In this document: positions 35,586 to 45,278 of the stretch, in pieces
Layout: every line of letters begins with the position of its first letter
How positions within the stretch are numbered: position 1 is the first letter of the stretch
Origin: Betaproteobacteria bacterium HGW-Betaproteobacteria-14
GTDB lineage: Bacteria > Pseudomonadota > Gammaproteobacteria > Burkholderiales > Rhodocyclaceae
Reading direction: 5' to 3'
DNA length: 64,000 bases
NCBI GenBank assembly: GCA_002840845.1
Contig: PHCS01000001.1
Coordinates: 85,340-149,339 of the forward strand
Notes under the pieces: generated by a model
Told to the model about the DNA's origin: nothing
The model's database searches: none
Seen by the model: the letters and a program-made list of their open reading frames with translations, nothing else
Program-made: the position numbers and the translations under genes

Positions 35586-37544
35586 TCAGGCTGCCGCTGT
35601 GACAGCGGCAGCTTCCTTCGCCTCGGCGTGAAGCGTGGTGTGCAACGCTTCGGCGATGCCGCTCAGTTCGGCTAGTTGAACTTCCAGCGTCGCCTGCATT
35701 TGAGACAGTTCGCGCAGCCGGTCTTCCAGCGTGTCCGTGGCTTGGTGGATGCGCTTCACGCTTTCCAGCCGGCGCTTCAGTTGCAGCTGGTATTCGCGCA
35801 CCTGGGTTTCCAGCGGCGACATGACTGCGCGCAGCCAATGATCGATGTCCCGGTTGATCAGTTCGAAAGCGCGCCTCACCTGCATGGCTACAGTCTCGAA
35901 GAATCTCTGAGTGAGGCCGCGCTTGGCATGCATCACCATGTTCAGCAGGGTGTTGAAATGGTCATTGAAACCCTTTTCCAGCCGGTCGATTTCCTTCTCG
36001 TAGCGCAGCAGCGAGAAGGGCGCGGGCGCGGCCAGCTTCATGCCGTGCTCCGTGGAGAAGCGTCCGTACATGGCCTCCATCATCTTCGTGATCTCGGCAA
36101 TCTCTCCGGTCGATTTCTCCAGGTTTGCACGGACATGGCGGAAGTAGTTCTTCATGGCGGCGCGCATGTTTCTCGTGAAAGCGGCCTCCAGCATGGTTTC
36201 GCGAGTCCGGCGCGTCTCGTCACGCAGCGCGTCCATGCCCAGGTGCGAATAGAGATTGTTGGTAAGCTGTGAAAAGACGCTTCTCACGGCGTAGTAGCGT
36301 TGCAGGCCTTTCTCGAAATCCTCCTTCTCCGACTTGACCTTGCGCATCATGTACTCGATGACGCTCTGATTCTTGCCGCGCAGGTCGGAGAGCTCGGTGA
36401 ACTGCTCGGTAATGCCGCGGTGGCGGGTTTCCAGCAGGGAGCGGGTGCGGGTGATGAGGTCTACAGCCTCGCTCTCGGTGTTGTCGCAGACGATATCCTG
36501 TTTGGCCGGTATCAATTCGGCCGTCAGGGCCTGCTCCAGAGCGAGCAGCCGGCTCCTCGAAAGCAGTTCGGCATCCCGGTGGATCTTGGCGAGCAGGCCC
36601 TTCTGCGCCGAAACGGGAAAAACATGGGCGGGATCCAGTTCGAGAACCGCGGCCGTGCCGCTTACCTGCCGGGTAATTTCCTGTTCGATCTCCGCATCGC
36701 TGCGTATGCCATCCCACAGCCCGTCGATCTTGTTGAGCACGGCGATGCGGCCCTTCTGCCGGGTGCGCGCGCCGTTGACGTGGTCGCGCCAGACGGCGAG
36801 ATCTGACTGGGTGACGCCAGTGTCGGCGGCCAGGATGAAAAGAATGGCATGGGCGTTGGGAAGCTGGGAAAGTGTCAATTCCGGTTCGGCGCCGATGGCA
36901 TTCAGGCCAGGCGTATCGAGGATGACCAGGCCTTGTTCGAGCAAGGGGTGCGGGAAATTGATGACTGCATGGCGCCAACAGGGGATTTCCACCAGCCCAT
37001 CGGGGTTCGGTTTGAGGCCATCCTTGCCTTCCGCATCGATGGAAAAGCCGAGCTTGATCGCAAGCTCTTGCGTGACATCCTTCTGTTCGCCGACGCGGGA
37101 CAAGGCGGCATGCATGGCTTCCGCGGATGCCGTCTCAAGCACGACATGACGCCACTCTTCCGGAAACCGCTTGAATTCGGCCACGCTGGCATTAGTCGAA
37201 CGGGTTTCGATAGGCAGCAACTCGATCGCGGGGGGCTTCCCTGCATTGAAGAGCAGTTCGGTCGGACACATGGTGGTGCGACCGGCGCTTGAAGGCAGGA
37301 TGCGGTTGCCGTAGTCGCCGAAAAATATGGCGTTGATCAGCTCGGACTTGCCGCGCGAGAATTCGGCGACGAAGGCAATGATCAGCTTGTCCTCGCGCAA
37401 CCGCTCGAGAAGTTGTTGAATACGCAACTCGCTTTGCGCGTCGCCCAGTTCGTTCTCGTTTAGCCAGTTGTTCAGGCTCAGCAGGTTCTCGGACACCGCC
37501 GAACGCCAATTGCTGTACGCGGAAAAATGCTGGACAAGCCCCAT
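35586..37544 (-). CDS. Dynamin-like large GTPase
   Basis: 652 residues. The GTPase domain has P-loop AEFSRGKSELINAIFF, switch RTTMCPTE, DTPGLNAIG (G3) and NKIDGLWDG (G4). A long helical region (about 360-640) with coiled-coil character forms the stalk. Bacterial dynamins remodel membranes, and several act in stress or phage tolerance. It is a lone gene between ferredoxin and mutM with its own promoter-like hexamers. No partner gene is adjacent, so its job is unassigned. Confidence 0.85.
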   Translation of the reverse strand: MGLVQHFSAYSNWRSAVSENLLSLNNWLNENELGDAQSELRIQQLLERLREDKLIIAFVAEFSRGKSELINAIFFGDYGNRILPSSAGRTTMCPTELLFNAGKPPAIELLPIETRSTNASVAEFKRFPEEWRHVVLETASAEAMHAALSRVGEQKDVTQELAIKLGFSIDAEGKDGLKPNPDGLVEIPCWRHAVINFPHPLLEQGLVILDTPGLNAIGAEPELTLSQLPNAHAILFILAADTGVTQSDLAVWRDHVNGARTRQKGRIAVLNKIDGLWDGIRSDAEIEQEITRQVSGTAAVLELDPAHVFPVSAQKGLLAKIHRDAELLSRSRLLALEQALTAELIPAKQDIVCDNTESEAVDLITRTRSLLETRHRGITEQFTELSDLRGKNQSVIEYMMRKVKSEKEDFEKGLQRYYAVRSVFSQLTNNLYSHLGMDALRDETRRTRETMLEAAFTRNMRAAMKNYFRHVRANLEKSTGEIAEITKMMEAMYGRFSTEHGMKLAAPAPFSLLRYEKEIDRLEKGFNDHFNTLLNMVMHAKRGLTQRFFETVAMQVRRAFELINRDIDHWLRAVMSPLETQVREYQLQLKRRLESVKRIHQATDTLEDRLRELSQMQATLEVQLAELSGIAEALHTTLHAEAKEAAAVTAAA

Positions 37545-37579
37545 GGCAACTCCAGAAAGTGCTTCAAAAACGCCAATTT

Positions 37580-37607
37580 AGCATACAAATTCGCGAAAAC
37601 AATGCAA
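37580..37607 (-). promoter_or_regulatory. Sigma-70-type promoter of the dynamin-like gene
   Basis: On the minus strand TTGCAT (37602-37607) and TATGCT (37580-37585) are separated by 16 bases. The A/T-rich stretch contrasts with the GC-rich surroundings and would start transcription about 30 bases before the ATG at 37544. Confidence 0.5.
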
Positions 37608-37632
37608 CTCGGAAGCCGCAGACGGCCGTTCG

Positions 37633-38445
37633 TCAGCGCTGGCAGCGCGGACAGTGGAAGGTGGAGCGCTGTCCCTGTTGCAGGATGCGCACCTCCGAAC
37701 CACAGTTGCGGCAGGGCTCGCCATCGCGGCCGTAAACGAAGTGCTGCAGCTGAAACCAGCCTGCACCCCCGTCGCTGTGGATGAAATCGCGCACGGAACT
37801 GCCGCCGGCAGCAAGTGCCGCCTCCAATGTTGCCTTGATCGCAGACACAAGGCGATCGCAGCGCTTTCGCGATAGTTTCCCGGCAGGCGTGCGCGGGTCG
37901 ACACCCGCGCGGAAAAGGCTTTCTGAAGCATAGATGTTGCCGACGCCGACAATGACGTGGCTGTTCATGAGGAACAACTTGACTGCCGTGGCACGGCCGC
38001 GCGTCGCGTTGTATAGCCATGTGCCCGTGAAAGCGCTCGACAGCGGCTCGATGCCCAGCGGTGCGATGAGGGGATGCGCGTCGGCAACACCCCGTACCCA
38101 TAGCACTGCGCCAAAACGGCGCGGATCGCGCAGTCGCAGCGCGCGCGCGCCGAAGAGAAGGTCTAGGTGATCATGCTTGCCCGCAGGTTCGCCGGCAGGT
38201 ACGAGGCGCAGGCTGCCCGACATCCCCAGATGCACGATCAGCGTGCCAAGGTCAAGGCGGAACAGCAGATACTTGCCGCGCCGATCGATTCCATGCAGCG
38301 TTTGTCCGGCAACCATGCGTGCGAGTGCCGGCTGCAGCGGGTAGCGCAGCATCGTGTGGCGCGCGACAACGGCATCGAGCTTGCGGCCGGGCAATTCGTG
38401 CAGCAGGCCGCGCCGGGTGATTTCGACTTCAGGAAGTTCGGGCAT
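37633..38445 (-). CDS. mutM: Formamidopyrimidine-DNA glycosylase
   Basis: 270 residues. PELPEVE at the N-terminus supplies the catalytic Pro and Glu, and the C-terminal zinc finger CRNCGSEV...CPRC is complete. It removes 8-oxoguanine and nicks the site. The gene is divergent from the TPR lipoprotein at 38543, matching the usual order in Betaproteobacteria. Confidence 0.95.
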   Translation of the reverse strand: MPELPEVEITRRGLLHELPGRKLDAVVARHTMLRYPLQPALARMVAGQTLHGIDRRGKYLLFRLDLGTLIVHLGMSGSLRLVPAGEPAGKHDHLDLLFGARALRLRDPRRFGAVLWVRGVADAHPLIAPLGIEPLSSAFTGTWLYNATRGRATAVKLFLMNSHVIVGVGNIYASESLFRAGVDPRTPAGKLSRKRCDRLVSAIKATLEAALAAGGSSVRDFIHSDGGAGWFQLQHFVYGRDGEPCRNCGSEVRILQQGQRSTFHCPRCQR

Positions 38446-38542
38446 GGCGAAGGGAGCGCAGTTTGCTTGCCGGGGGGGGCAAAACCCCCTAACATGAGTC
38501 GAACGAAATCCGATTCTACGCTGCGCCCGCCCCTATCCAGAC

Positions 38543-40276
38543 ATGACCAACCCACCTCCCATTTCCGCGTTTGCCGCCATCGTTGCGGCACTGATGATAT
38601 CGGCCTGCGCCCAGGCGCCTGCCCGCGAAGTTCCAGCCCAGCCCGCCCCGGAAGCCAAGCCCAGAGAGCGTGTCGAACCACTGCCCAACCAGGAGTTGAC
38701 CGGACAAATTCTGTATCAGGCGCTGCTGGCGGAAATTGCCGGGCAAAGGGGCAACTTCGGCTTATCTGCCTCGGCCTATCTGGATCTGGCGCGCACGACG
38801 CGCGACCCACGCATCGCCCGGCGCGCCGCAGAGATTTCGCTGCATGGCCGCAACCTCGAGATGGCCCTGCAGGCGGCCCGGCTGTGGGTGGAAATCGATC
38901 CCGAGTCCCCGCAAGCGCGCCAGATGTTGGCGGGCCTGCTGGTAAGCGCCAATCGTCTCGATGAACTGCAGCCCCATGTTGCCAAGCTGCTGGCGCAGGA
39001 AGGGGAAACGCTTAAGGATGGGCTGCTGAGGCTGAATCGGCTCTTTGCCCGCCATCCGGACAAGAAGGCAGTATTGGCGATTGTCGAGCAATTGACCCTG
39101 CCCTACGTTGGCATGGCGGAAGCGCATTTTGCGCGCGCACAGGCTGCGCTGAATGCCGCGGAGGTGCGGCGCGGCGTTGTCGAGGCGGACAAGGCGCTTG
39201 GCTTGCGGCCGGACTGGGATTTGGCGGTGATGCTCAAGGCGCAACTGCAGCGCATGGACTCCCCCGAGACTGCGACCGAGACCTTGCGCGCCTATCTGAC
39301 GGGCCACCCCAAGGCGCGCGAAGTACGCCTGCAGTATGCGCGCAGCCTGGTTGGGGCGCGCAAGTTCCCGCAGGCACGCACCGAGTTTCAGCGCCTGCTG
39401 GTGGATTTTCCCGGCAATGCCGATGTTATATATGCCGTGGCGGTGCTGTCCATGCAGCTCGCCGACTGGAGTGCGGCGGAGGAAAACTTCAAGAAGCTTC
39501 TGGGCCAGGATTTTGCCGAGAGAGATACCGTGCGCCTCTACCTCGGCCAGATAGCCGAAGAGGGCAAACGGTTCGAGGAGGCGCTGCGCTGGTATGAGGA
39601 GGTCTTGCCGGGAGAGCAGCACATGGCGGCACAGTTGCGTATCGCGCAGCTACTGGCAAAGCAGGGAAAACTGGAGGAAGGGCGCCGTCATCTTCATGAG
39701 GCGCGCAAGGCCGGCCAGGGTGACGCGATCCAGTACCTGCTGGCCGAAAGTCAGCTCCTGCGGGACGCCGGCAAGACTGGAGAGGCTTTCGAATTACTCG
39801 ACAACAGCCTGAAAGAACAGCCCGAACAGCCCGAACTGCTCTATGAGTCGGCCCTGCTGGCGGAAAAGCTCGGTCACCATGATGTGCTCGAGGCGTATTT
39901 GCGCAAACTGATCCGCATCAAGCCCGAACATGCCCATGCCTACAATGCGCTCGGCTACTCTTTTGCCGAGCGCAATCAGCGCTTGGCGGAGGCAGAGCAG
40001 CTGATCGTCAAGGCGCTGCAGCTATCGCCGGACGATCCCTTCATCATCGACAGCATGGGCTGGGTGCTCTACCGCAAGGGCGACAGTGCGGGCGCCCTGA
40101 CCCATCTCCAGCGCGCCTTCTCGATCCGGCCCGACCCGGAGATTGCCGCCCACCTCGGCGAAGTGTTGTGGGCCCTCGGCCGCCGCGACGAGGCTAGGAA
40201 GACCTGGCAGGAAGCCGTGAAGGCCAATCCGGACAACGCAGTCCTGGCCGAGGTCATCAAGCGATTCTCCCCCTGA
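38543..40276 (+). CDS. TPR-repeat lipoprotein upstream of lolB
   Basis: 577 residues. The N-terminus has a hydrophobic signal ending ISACAQAP, fitting a lipobox (Cys about 22). The rest is helical repeats with TPR spacing, clearest near the C-terminus (YNALGYSFAERNQRLAEAE and DSMGWVLYRKGDSAGALTHL). Likely an envelope scaffold. Its stop overlaps the lolB ATG by one base, so the two are co-translated. Confidence 0.85.
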   Translation: MTNPPPISAFAAIVAALMISACAQAPAREVPAQPAPEAKPRERVEPLPNQELTGQILYQALLAEIAGQRGNFGLSASAYLDLARTTRDPRIARRAAEISLHGRNLEMALQAARLWVEIDPESPQARQMLAGLLVSANRLDELQPHVAKLLAQEGETLKDGLLRLNRLFARHPDKKAVLAIVEQLTLPYVGMAEAHFARAQAALNAAEVRRGVVEADKALGLRPDWDLAVMLKAQLQRMDSPETATETLRAYLTGHPKAREVRLQYARSLVGARKFPQARTEFQRLLVDFPGNADVIYAVAVLSMQLADWSAAEENFKKLLGQDFAERDTVRLYLGQIAEEGKRFEEALRWYEEVLPGEQHMAAQLRIAQLLAKQGKLEEGRRHLHEARKAGQGDAIQYLLAESQLLRDAGKTGEAFELLDNSLKEQPEQPELLYESALLAEKLGHHDVLEAYLRKLIRIKPEHAHAYNALGYSFAERNQRLAEAEQLIVKALQLSPDDPFIIDSMGWVLYRKGDSAGALTHLQRAFSIRPDPEIAAHLGEVLWALGRRDEARKTWQEAVKANPDNAVLAEVIKRFSP

Positions 40277-40842
40277 TGCGGCGCGCTTGGCTGGTGGCTG
40301 GATTACTCGCGCTGACTGCCGGATGCGCCACATTGGACCAGTCTGCGCCGGTATCGCGCCCGGCGCGCGAGACCATCAAGGCTTTTCACATCGAAGGCCG
40401 CATCGCCGTGCGCCATGACAGCGAGAGCTTTTCCGCCGGCATTGACTGGCGCCACGATGCGCAAGCCGATGAGATCGTCGTCAGCGGACCGCTCGGCCAG
40501 GGGCTTGCCCGCCTGACAGCGGACAGGGGGTCGGCACAGCTCGAAACGGCCGACCAAAGGCGGTACATGGCGGCGGACATGGAAGGATTGTCCGAGCAGG
40601 TGTTCGGCACGCGCTTGCCGGTGTCGGGTCTGGCACGCTGGGTGCTCGGGCGCACATCCTCCGGCGGTGCTGCCCGGCTGGATGAGGCAGGACGGATCGC
40701 CGGACTTGCCGAGCAGGGCTGGGTCATCGAGTACCTGCGTTACGAGAATGAGACGCGGGATGCCCTGCCAGAGTTGCTGCTGGCCCGGCGCGGGGGTGTC
40801 GAGGTGCGCCTGATAATCGATCACTGGAATCTGGCCAGATGA
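40276..40842 (+). CDS. lolB: Outer-membrane lipoprotein receptor LolB
   Basis: 188 residues. Signal peptide with lipobox LTAGC (Cys about 17), then [24 protein letters not shown], which fits the LolB beta-sandwich, and ARWVLGR. LolB accepts lipoproteins from LolA and places them in the outer membrane. Position between the TPR protein and ispE is standard for Betaproteobacteria. Coupled at both ends (TGATG and ATGA). Confidence 0.9.
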   Translation: MRRAWLVAGLLALTAGCATLDQSAPVSRPARETIKAFHIEGRIAVRHDSESFSAGIDWRHDAQADEIVVSGPLGQGLARLTADRGSAQLETADQRRYMAADMEGLSEQVFGTRLPVSGLARWVLGRTSSGGAARLDEAGRIAGLAEQGWVIEYLRYENETRDALPELLLARRGGVEVRLIIDHWNLAR

Positions 40843-41717
40843 CGGATCGGGATTTCACGTATCCGGCACCGGCCAAGCTCAACCTCTTCCTCCACGTCAT
40901 CGACCGCCGGCCGGACGGCTACCACCTGCTGCAATCCCTCTTCCGTTTGATCGACCGAGGCGATCGTCTGCGCATTGTGCCGAGAAGGGATGGCCGCATT
41001 CATCGTGCCAGGCCGCTTGCCGGCGTACCCGAGGAAAGCGACTTGTGCCTGCGCGCGGCCCGCTTGCTGCAGGAGGCATCAGGCTGCAGGCAGGGCGCCG
41101 ACATCGCCCTGGAGAAGCACCTGCCGCTGGGTGGCGGACTGGGGGGCGGCAGTTCAGATGCGGCCACCGTGCTGCTTGCGCTCAATCAGCTCTGGGGCCT
41201 GTATTGGCCGCGCGAGCGCTTGCAGATGCTGGGGCTGCGACTGGGTGCGGATGTTCCCTTTTTCATCTTCGGCCGCAACGCCTTCGCTGAGGGGGTGGGC
41301 GAGACCCTGCAGCCGGTCGATTTGCCCCCAGCGTGGTACCTGGTCATCGAGCCGCCGGTGAGCGTGCCGACAGCGGAAATCTTCGCTGCCCAGAATTTGA
41401 CACGGAATACGAAACCCATCAAAATGGCGGACTTTTCAGCGGGTTGGGGTGCGGATTGGGTCGCCGGTTGTGGCGATTTGTTCGGCCAAAACGACCTCGA
41501 GCCCGTCGTGTGCGAACGCTACCCGGAGGTGGCGCGGACGCTGGCCTGGCTCAGGCAGTATGCCGAGGCGCGCATGACCGGTTCCGGCGCCTGTGTATTC
41601 GCCGCCTTCGCCGCCGAGCAGGACGCGCGCGCCGTGCTGGCGCGGATGCCGGAAGACATGACCGGCTGGGTTGCGCGAGGCTTGGACGAACACCCCCTGC
41701 GGGCACTCGCTGACTGA
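40839..41717 (+). CDS. ispE: 4-diphosphocytidyl-2-C-methyl-D-erythritol kinase
   Basis: 292 residues of the GHMP kinase family. [11 protein letters not shown] opens the protein, the ATP loop is [14 protein letters not shown], and [12 protein letters not shown] is the C-terminal motif. It phosphorylates CDP-methylerythritol in the non-mevalonate isoprenoid pathway. It overlaps lolB by four bases; tRNA-Gln follows seven bases after its stop. Confidence 0.95.
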   Translation: MTDRDFTYPAPAKLNLFLHVIDRRPDGYHLLQSLFRLIDRGDRLRIVPRRDGRIHRARPLAGVPEESDLCLRAARLLQEASGCRQGADIALEKHLPLGGGLGGGSSDAATVLLALNQLWGLYWPRERLQMLGLRLGADVPFFIFGRNAFAEGVGETLQPVDLPPAWYLVIEPPVSVPTAEIFAAQNLTRNTKPIKMADFSAGWGADWVAGCGDLFGQNDLEPVVCERYPEVARTLAWLRQYAEARMTGSGACVFAAFAAEQDARAVLARMPEDMTGWVARGLDEHPLRALAD

Positions 41718-41723
41718 AACACT

Positions 41724-41800
41724 TGGGGAGTCGCCAAGCTGGTTAAGGCACCGGATTTTGATTCCGGCATGCGAAGGTTCGAATCCTTCCTCCCCAGCCA
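41724..41800 (+). tRNA. tRNA-Gln (anticodon TTG)
   Basis: 77 bases including an encoded CCA. The acceptor stem TGGGGAG pairs with CTCCCCA and the discriminator is G. The anticodon stem CCGGA/TCCGG encloses the loop TTTTGAT (anticodon TTG), and the T-arm contains GGTTCGAATCC. Position between ispE and prs is conserved in Betaproteobacteria. Confidence 0.96.
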
Positions 41801-41809
41801 ATATCGTGA

Positions 41810-41838
41810 ATGCGGGCAGGTGATCCACCTGCCCGCAT
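41810..41838 (+). terminator. Long perfect hairpin after tRNA-Gln
   Basis: A 13-bp perfect stem (41810-41822 with 41826-41838, loop ATC) begins ten bases after the tRNA. It is followed by CGTTTGAG, so the T-tract is weak. It may end the tRNA transcript or act as a processing barrier before prs. Confidence 0.55.
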
Positions 41839-41872
41839 CGTTTGAGAAGACTGATTCGTCCGCGAGGCGCAC

Positions 41873-42823
41873 ATGGCTTATGACAGCCTGATGGTTTTTA
41901 CCGGCAACGCCAACCCCAAGTTGGCCGCGGATGTCGTCAGGCGGCTCAACATCTCGCTGGGACGCGCCAAAGTGGGCCGCTTCTCCGATGGCGAAGTGAA
42001 CGCCGAGATCATGGAGAACGTGCGAGGCAAGGACTGCTTCATCCTGCAGTCGACCTGCGCGCCGACCAACGACAACCTGATGGAGCTGATCATCATGGTT
42101 GACGCGCTGAAGCGTTCCTCGGCCGGACGCGTCACCGCGGCGATCCCCTACATGGGCTATTCGCGCCAGGATCGCCGCTCGCGCTCGGCACGTGTGGCGA
42201 TCTCGGCCAAGGTGGTGGCCAACATGCTGCAGGCGGTAGGCGTCGACCGCGTACTGACGGTTGACCTGCATGCCGACCAGATCCAGGGGTTCTTCGACAT
42301 CCCTGTTGACAACGTATATGCGGCACCGATCCTGCTCGGCGACATCTGGAAGAATCAGTACAAGGACCTGCTGGTGGTGTCCCCCGATGTGGGCGGCGTG
42401 GTACGGGCAAGGGCGCTGGCCAAGCGGTTGGAATCGGATCTGGCCATCATCGACAAGCGGCGCCCGAAAGCGAACATGTCCGAGGTGATGAACATCATCG
42501 GCGAGGTGGATGGACGCACCTGCGTCATCATGGACGACATGGTGGATACCGCCGGCACGCTGTGCAAGGCGGCGCAGGCCCTCAAGGATCATGGCGCCGA
42601 CAAGGTGCTGGCCTACTGCACGCACCCCGTGCTGTCGGGCAACGCGGTTGAGCGCATCGGCGAATCAGTGCTGGATGAACTGGTGGTGACGGACACCATC
42701 CCACTGAATGATGAGGCGCGCGCCTGCAAGCGCATCCGGCAGATTTCCATTGCCGAGTTGCTGGCGGAAACGATGTTGCGCATCAGCAACGAGGAGTCCG
42801 TCTCCTCGCTGTTCATGGAGTAA
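41873..42823 (+). CDS. prs: Ribose-phosphate pyrophosphokinase
   Basis: 316 residues, normal length. The ATP/Mg site [17 protein letters not shown], the PRPP loop [13 protein letters not shown] and the flexible-loop Arg/Lys region KRRPKAN are present. It makes PRPP from ribose 5-phosphate and ATP for nucleotide, His and Trp synthesis. It starts the prs-rplY-pth-ychF series. Confidence 0.96.
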   Translation: MAYDSLMVFTGNANPKLAADVVRRLNISLGRAKVGRFSDGEVNAEIMENVRGKDCFILQSTCAPTNDNLMELIIMVDALKRSSAGRVTAAIPYMGYSRQDRRSRSARVAISAKVVANMLQAVGVDRVLTVDLHADQIQGFFDIPVDNVYAAPILLGDIWKNQYKDLLVVSPDVGGVVRARALAKRLESDLAIIDKRRPKANMSEVMNIIGEVDGRTCVIMDDMVDTAGTLCKAAQALKDHGADKVLAYCTHPVLSGNAVERIGESVLDELVVTDTIPLNDEARACKRIRQISIAELLAETMLRISNEESVSSLFME

Positions 42824-42874
42824 TTTTTTTACAACCCCTGCCTGGTCGCGGGCGGGTATAACTGGAGCAAGCAA

Positions 42875-43549
42875 ATGAAAATCGAATTCAACGCAAGCAA
42901 ACGCGAATTGCAGGGCACCGGAGCGAGCCGCCGCCTGCGCCGCGCGGGCAAGGTGCCCGGCATCCTCTATGGCGGCGAGGCGGCCGCCCAGCCTATCGAT
43001 GTCGATCACAATGCGCTCTTCCACAGTCTGAAGCAGGAGTCGTTTCACGCCTCGATTCTGACCATGAACCTGGATGGCCAGAAGCAGCAGGTGCTGTTGC
43101 GCGACTACCAGATGCATGCCTACAAGCCGCAAGTGCTGCACATTGATTTCCAGCGCGTTTCGGCCGACAGGAAGATCCACATGAAGGTGCCGCTGCACTT
43201 CATCAATGCGGACATCGCGCCAGGCGTCAAGCTGCAGGGTGGTGTGGTCAGCCACGTCATCAACGAACTCAACGTCACCTGCCTGCCTGCCGACCTGCCT
43301 GAGTTCATCGAGGTTGACATGAAGGACGTGTCCGTAGGCCACTCGATCCACGTCAACGACCTCATGCTGCCCAAGGGCGTCGAGGCGATGGTGCACGAGG
43401 GCGAGAACCCGGTCGTGGCTTCCATCGTCGTGCCGCGCGGCACCACGGAAGCCGAACTGGCCGTGGCCGAGGAAGTGGCCGCCGCCACCGCCGAACCAGC
43501 GGCAGCCGCCGCAGCTGCGGCGCCGGCCAAGCAGACCGAGAAGAAGTAA
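42875..43549 (+). CDS. rplY: 50S ribosomal protein L25, CTC form
   Basis: 224 residues. The N-terminal 5S rRNA-binding domain ([20 protein letters not shown]) is followed by the long TL5/CTC C-terminal domain, and the tail is Ala-rich with EKK at the end. This long form is general in Betaproteobacteria. Ribosome site GGAG lies before ATG 42875. Confidence 0.94.
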   Translation: MKIEFNASKRELQGTGASRRLRRAGKVPGILYGGEAAAQPIDVDHNALFHSLKQESFHASILTMNLDGQKQQVLLRDYQMHAYKPQVLHIDFQRVSADRKIHMKVPLHFINADIAPGVKLQGGVVSHVINELNVTCLPADLPEFIEVDMKDVSVGHSIHVNDLMLPKGVEAMVHEGENPVVASIVVPRGTTEAELAVAEEVAAATAEPAAAAAAAAPAKQTEKK

Positions 43550-43554
43550 GCGTG

Positions 43555-43579
43555 TTTGCGGCGGCGTCGCCGCCGCAAA
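43555..43579. other. Perfect hairpin between rplY and pth
   Basis: An 11-bp stem TTTGCGGCGGC/GCCGCCGCAAA with loop GTC lies six bases after the rplY stop and 15 bases before the pth start. No T-tract follows. It may hold back ribosomes or RNase between two genes with very different demand. Confidence 0.6.
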
Positions 43580-43593
43580 TGCCCGGCTAGCCT

Positions 43594-44178
43594 GTGGCCG
43601 CACCCCGTCTTATCGTCGGCCTGGGCAATCCGGGCGCCGAATATGCCTCTACCCGGCACAACGCCGGCTTCTGGCTGTGCGAACGGCTGGCGGAGGCACT
43701 CGGCGCCGATCTCAAGCGCGAATCCCGTTTCCACGGTATTGCCGGCCGCAGCCGCGAGCAGGTCTGGTTGCTGATGCCGCAAACGTTCATGAACTGTTCC
43801 GGTCAGTCGGTAGCGGCCCTGGCGCGGTTCTACCGCATTGCGCCTGCGGACATGCTGGTGCTGCACGACGAGATCGACCTCCCGCCAGGCGCGCTGCGTC
43901 TGAAGTTCGGCGGTGGCCTCGGCGGCCACAACGGACTCAAGGACATCGCCGCACACCTGGGTACGCAGGACTTCTGGCGACTGCGCATCGGCGTCGGCCA
44001 TCCCGGCGACCGCAATCAGGTGGTGGACTACGTCCTGAAGAAGCCTCGCCCCGAAGAGCGCGACCAGATCGAAGATGCGCTGGAGCGCGCGCTGGCGGCC
44101 TGGCCCTTGCTCGCCAAGGGGGAGTATCCGGCTGCCACGCAGAAGATCAACACACGTCCGGCGCCGCCGGCGTCCTGA
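43594..44178 (+). CDS. pth: Peptidyl-tRNA hydrolase
   Basis: 194 residues starting at GTG 43594. [21 protein letters not shown] carries the catalytic His and Asn; [12 protein letters not shown] and HDEIDLPPG follow, then [13 protein letters not shown]. It frees tRNA from dropped-off peptidyl-tRNA. No ATG fits the conserved N-terminus. Confidence 0.95.
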   Translation: MAAPRLIVGLGNPGAEYASTRHNAGFWLCERLAEALGADLKRESRFHGIAGRSREQVWLLMPQTFMNCSGQSVAALARFYRIAPADMLVLHDEIDLPPGALRLKFGGGLGGHNGLKDIAAHLGTQDFWRLRIGVGHPGDRNQVVDYVLKKPRPEERDQIEDALERALAAWPLLAKGEYPAATQKINTRPAPPAS

Positions 44179-44186
44179 GGAAAGCC

Positions 44187-45278
44187 ATGTCTTTAAAATG
44201 CGGCATCGTCGGCTTGCCCAATGTCGGCAAGTCCACCCTTTTCAACGCCCTGACCAAGTCCGGCATCGCGGCGGAGAACTATCCCTTCTGCACCATCGAG
44301 CCCAATGTCGGCATTGTCGAGGTGCCCGATCCACGCCTGGCGCAGCTGGCCGCGATCGTCAAGCCGCAACGCATTCAAAGCGCCATTGTCGAATTCGTGG
44401 ACATCGCCGGCCTTGTGGCGGGCGCGAGCAAGGGCGAGGGACTGGGCAACCAGTTTCTCGCCAATATCCGCGAGACCGACGCCATCGTGCATGTCGTGCG
44501 CTGCTTCCACAATGAGAACATCGTGCATGTCTCCGGAGAGGTCAGGCCGCTATCCGATATCGAAACCATCGAGACCGAGTTGGCCCTGGCCGATCTGGCG
44601 ACGGTGGACAAGGCATTGGCGCGCTACCGCAAGCCGGCCCAGGCCGGCGACAAGGAGGCGAAGCTGCTGGTCGCGGTGCTCGACAAGTGCGCGGCCCAGC
44701 TCAATGAGGCGAAGCCGGTACGCGCGCTCGATTTGTCGAAGGAGGAATTGAACAACCTCAAGTCCTTCTGCCTGATTACGGCCAAGCCGACCCTGTATGC
44801 GGCCAACGTTGATGAGAAGGGCTTTGCAGGCAATCCCCTTTTGGCGGCGGTGGAAGCGCATGCGGCGAAAGAGCATGCTCCTGTGGTGGCCTTTTGCGCG
44901 GCCATGGAGGCGGAGATCGCCGACCTGTCGGACGAGGACAAGACGGTCTTTCTGGTGGACATGGGCCTGGAGGAGCCTGGGCTCAACCGCCTCATCCGCG
45001 CCGGCTACCAGCTGCTCGGCCTGCAGACCTACTTCACTGCCGGCGAGAAAGAGGTGCGTGCCTGGACGATTCATGTGGGCGACACCGCACCGCAGGCGGC
45101 CGGCGTGATCCACACCGATTTCGAGCATGGCTTCATTCGCGCCGAAGTGATCGCCTTTGCCGACTTTATCGCCTGCAAGGGCGAACAGGGCGCGAAGGCG
45201 GCCGGCAAGATGCGCCTGGAGGGCAAGGATTACGTCGTGCATGACGGTGACGTCATGCATTTCCGCTTCAACGTCTGA
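44187..45278 (+). CDS. ychF: Redox-regulated ATPase YchF
   Basis: 363 residues. [15 protein letters not shown] is the P-loop, [17 protein letters not shown] is G3, and ANVDEKG replaces the GTP-selective NKxD, giving ATP preference. A C-terminal TGS domain ends [23 protein letters not shown] precedes ATG 44187. Its 3' end overlaps the convergent GGDEF gene by 11 bases. Confidence 0.95.
   Translation: MSLKCGIVGLPNVGKSTLFNALTKSGIAAENYPFCTIEPNVGIVEVPDPRLAQLAAIVKPQRIQSAIVEFVDIAGLVAGASKGEGLGNQFLANIRETDAIVHVVRCFHNENIVHVSGEVRPLSDIETIETELALADLATVDKALARYRKPAQAGDKEAKLLVAVLDKCAAQLNEAKPVRALDLSKEELNNLKSFCLITAKPTLYAANVDEKGFAGNPLLAAVEAHAAKEHAPVVAFCAAMEAEIADLSDEDKTVFLVDMGLEEPGLNRLIRAGYQLLGLQTYFTAGEKEVRAWTIHVGDTAPQAAGVIHTDFEHGFIRAEVIAFADFIACKGEQGAKAAGKMRLEGKDYVVHDGDVMHFRFNV

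Noticed and set aside
43555..43579. rplY-pth hairpin as a terminator
   Set aside because: No T-tract follows, and pth has no visible promoter of its own, so read-through is likely.
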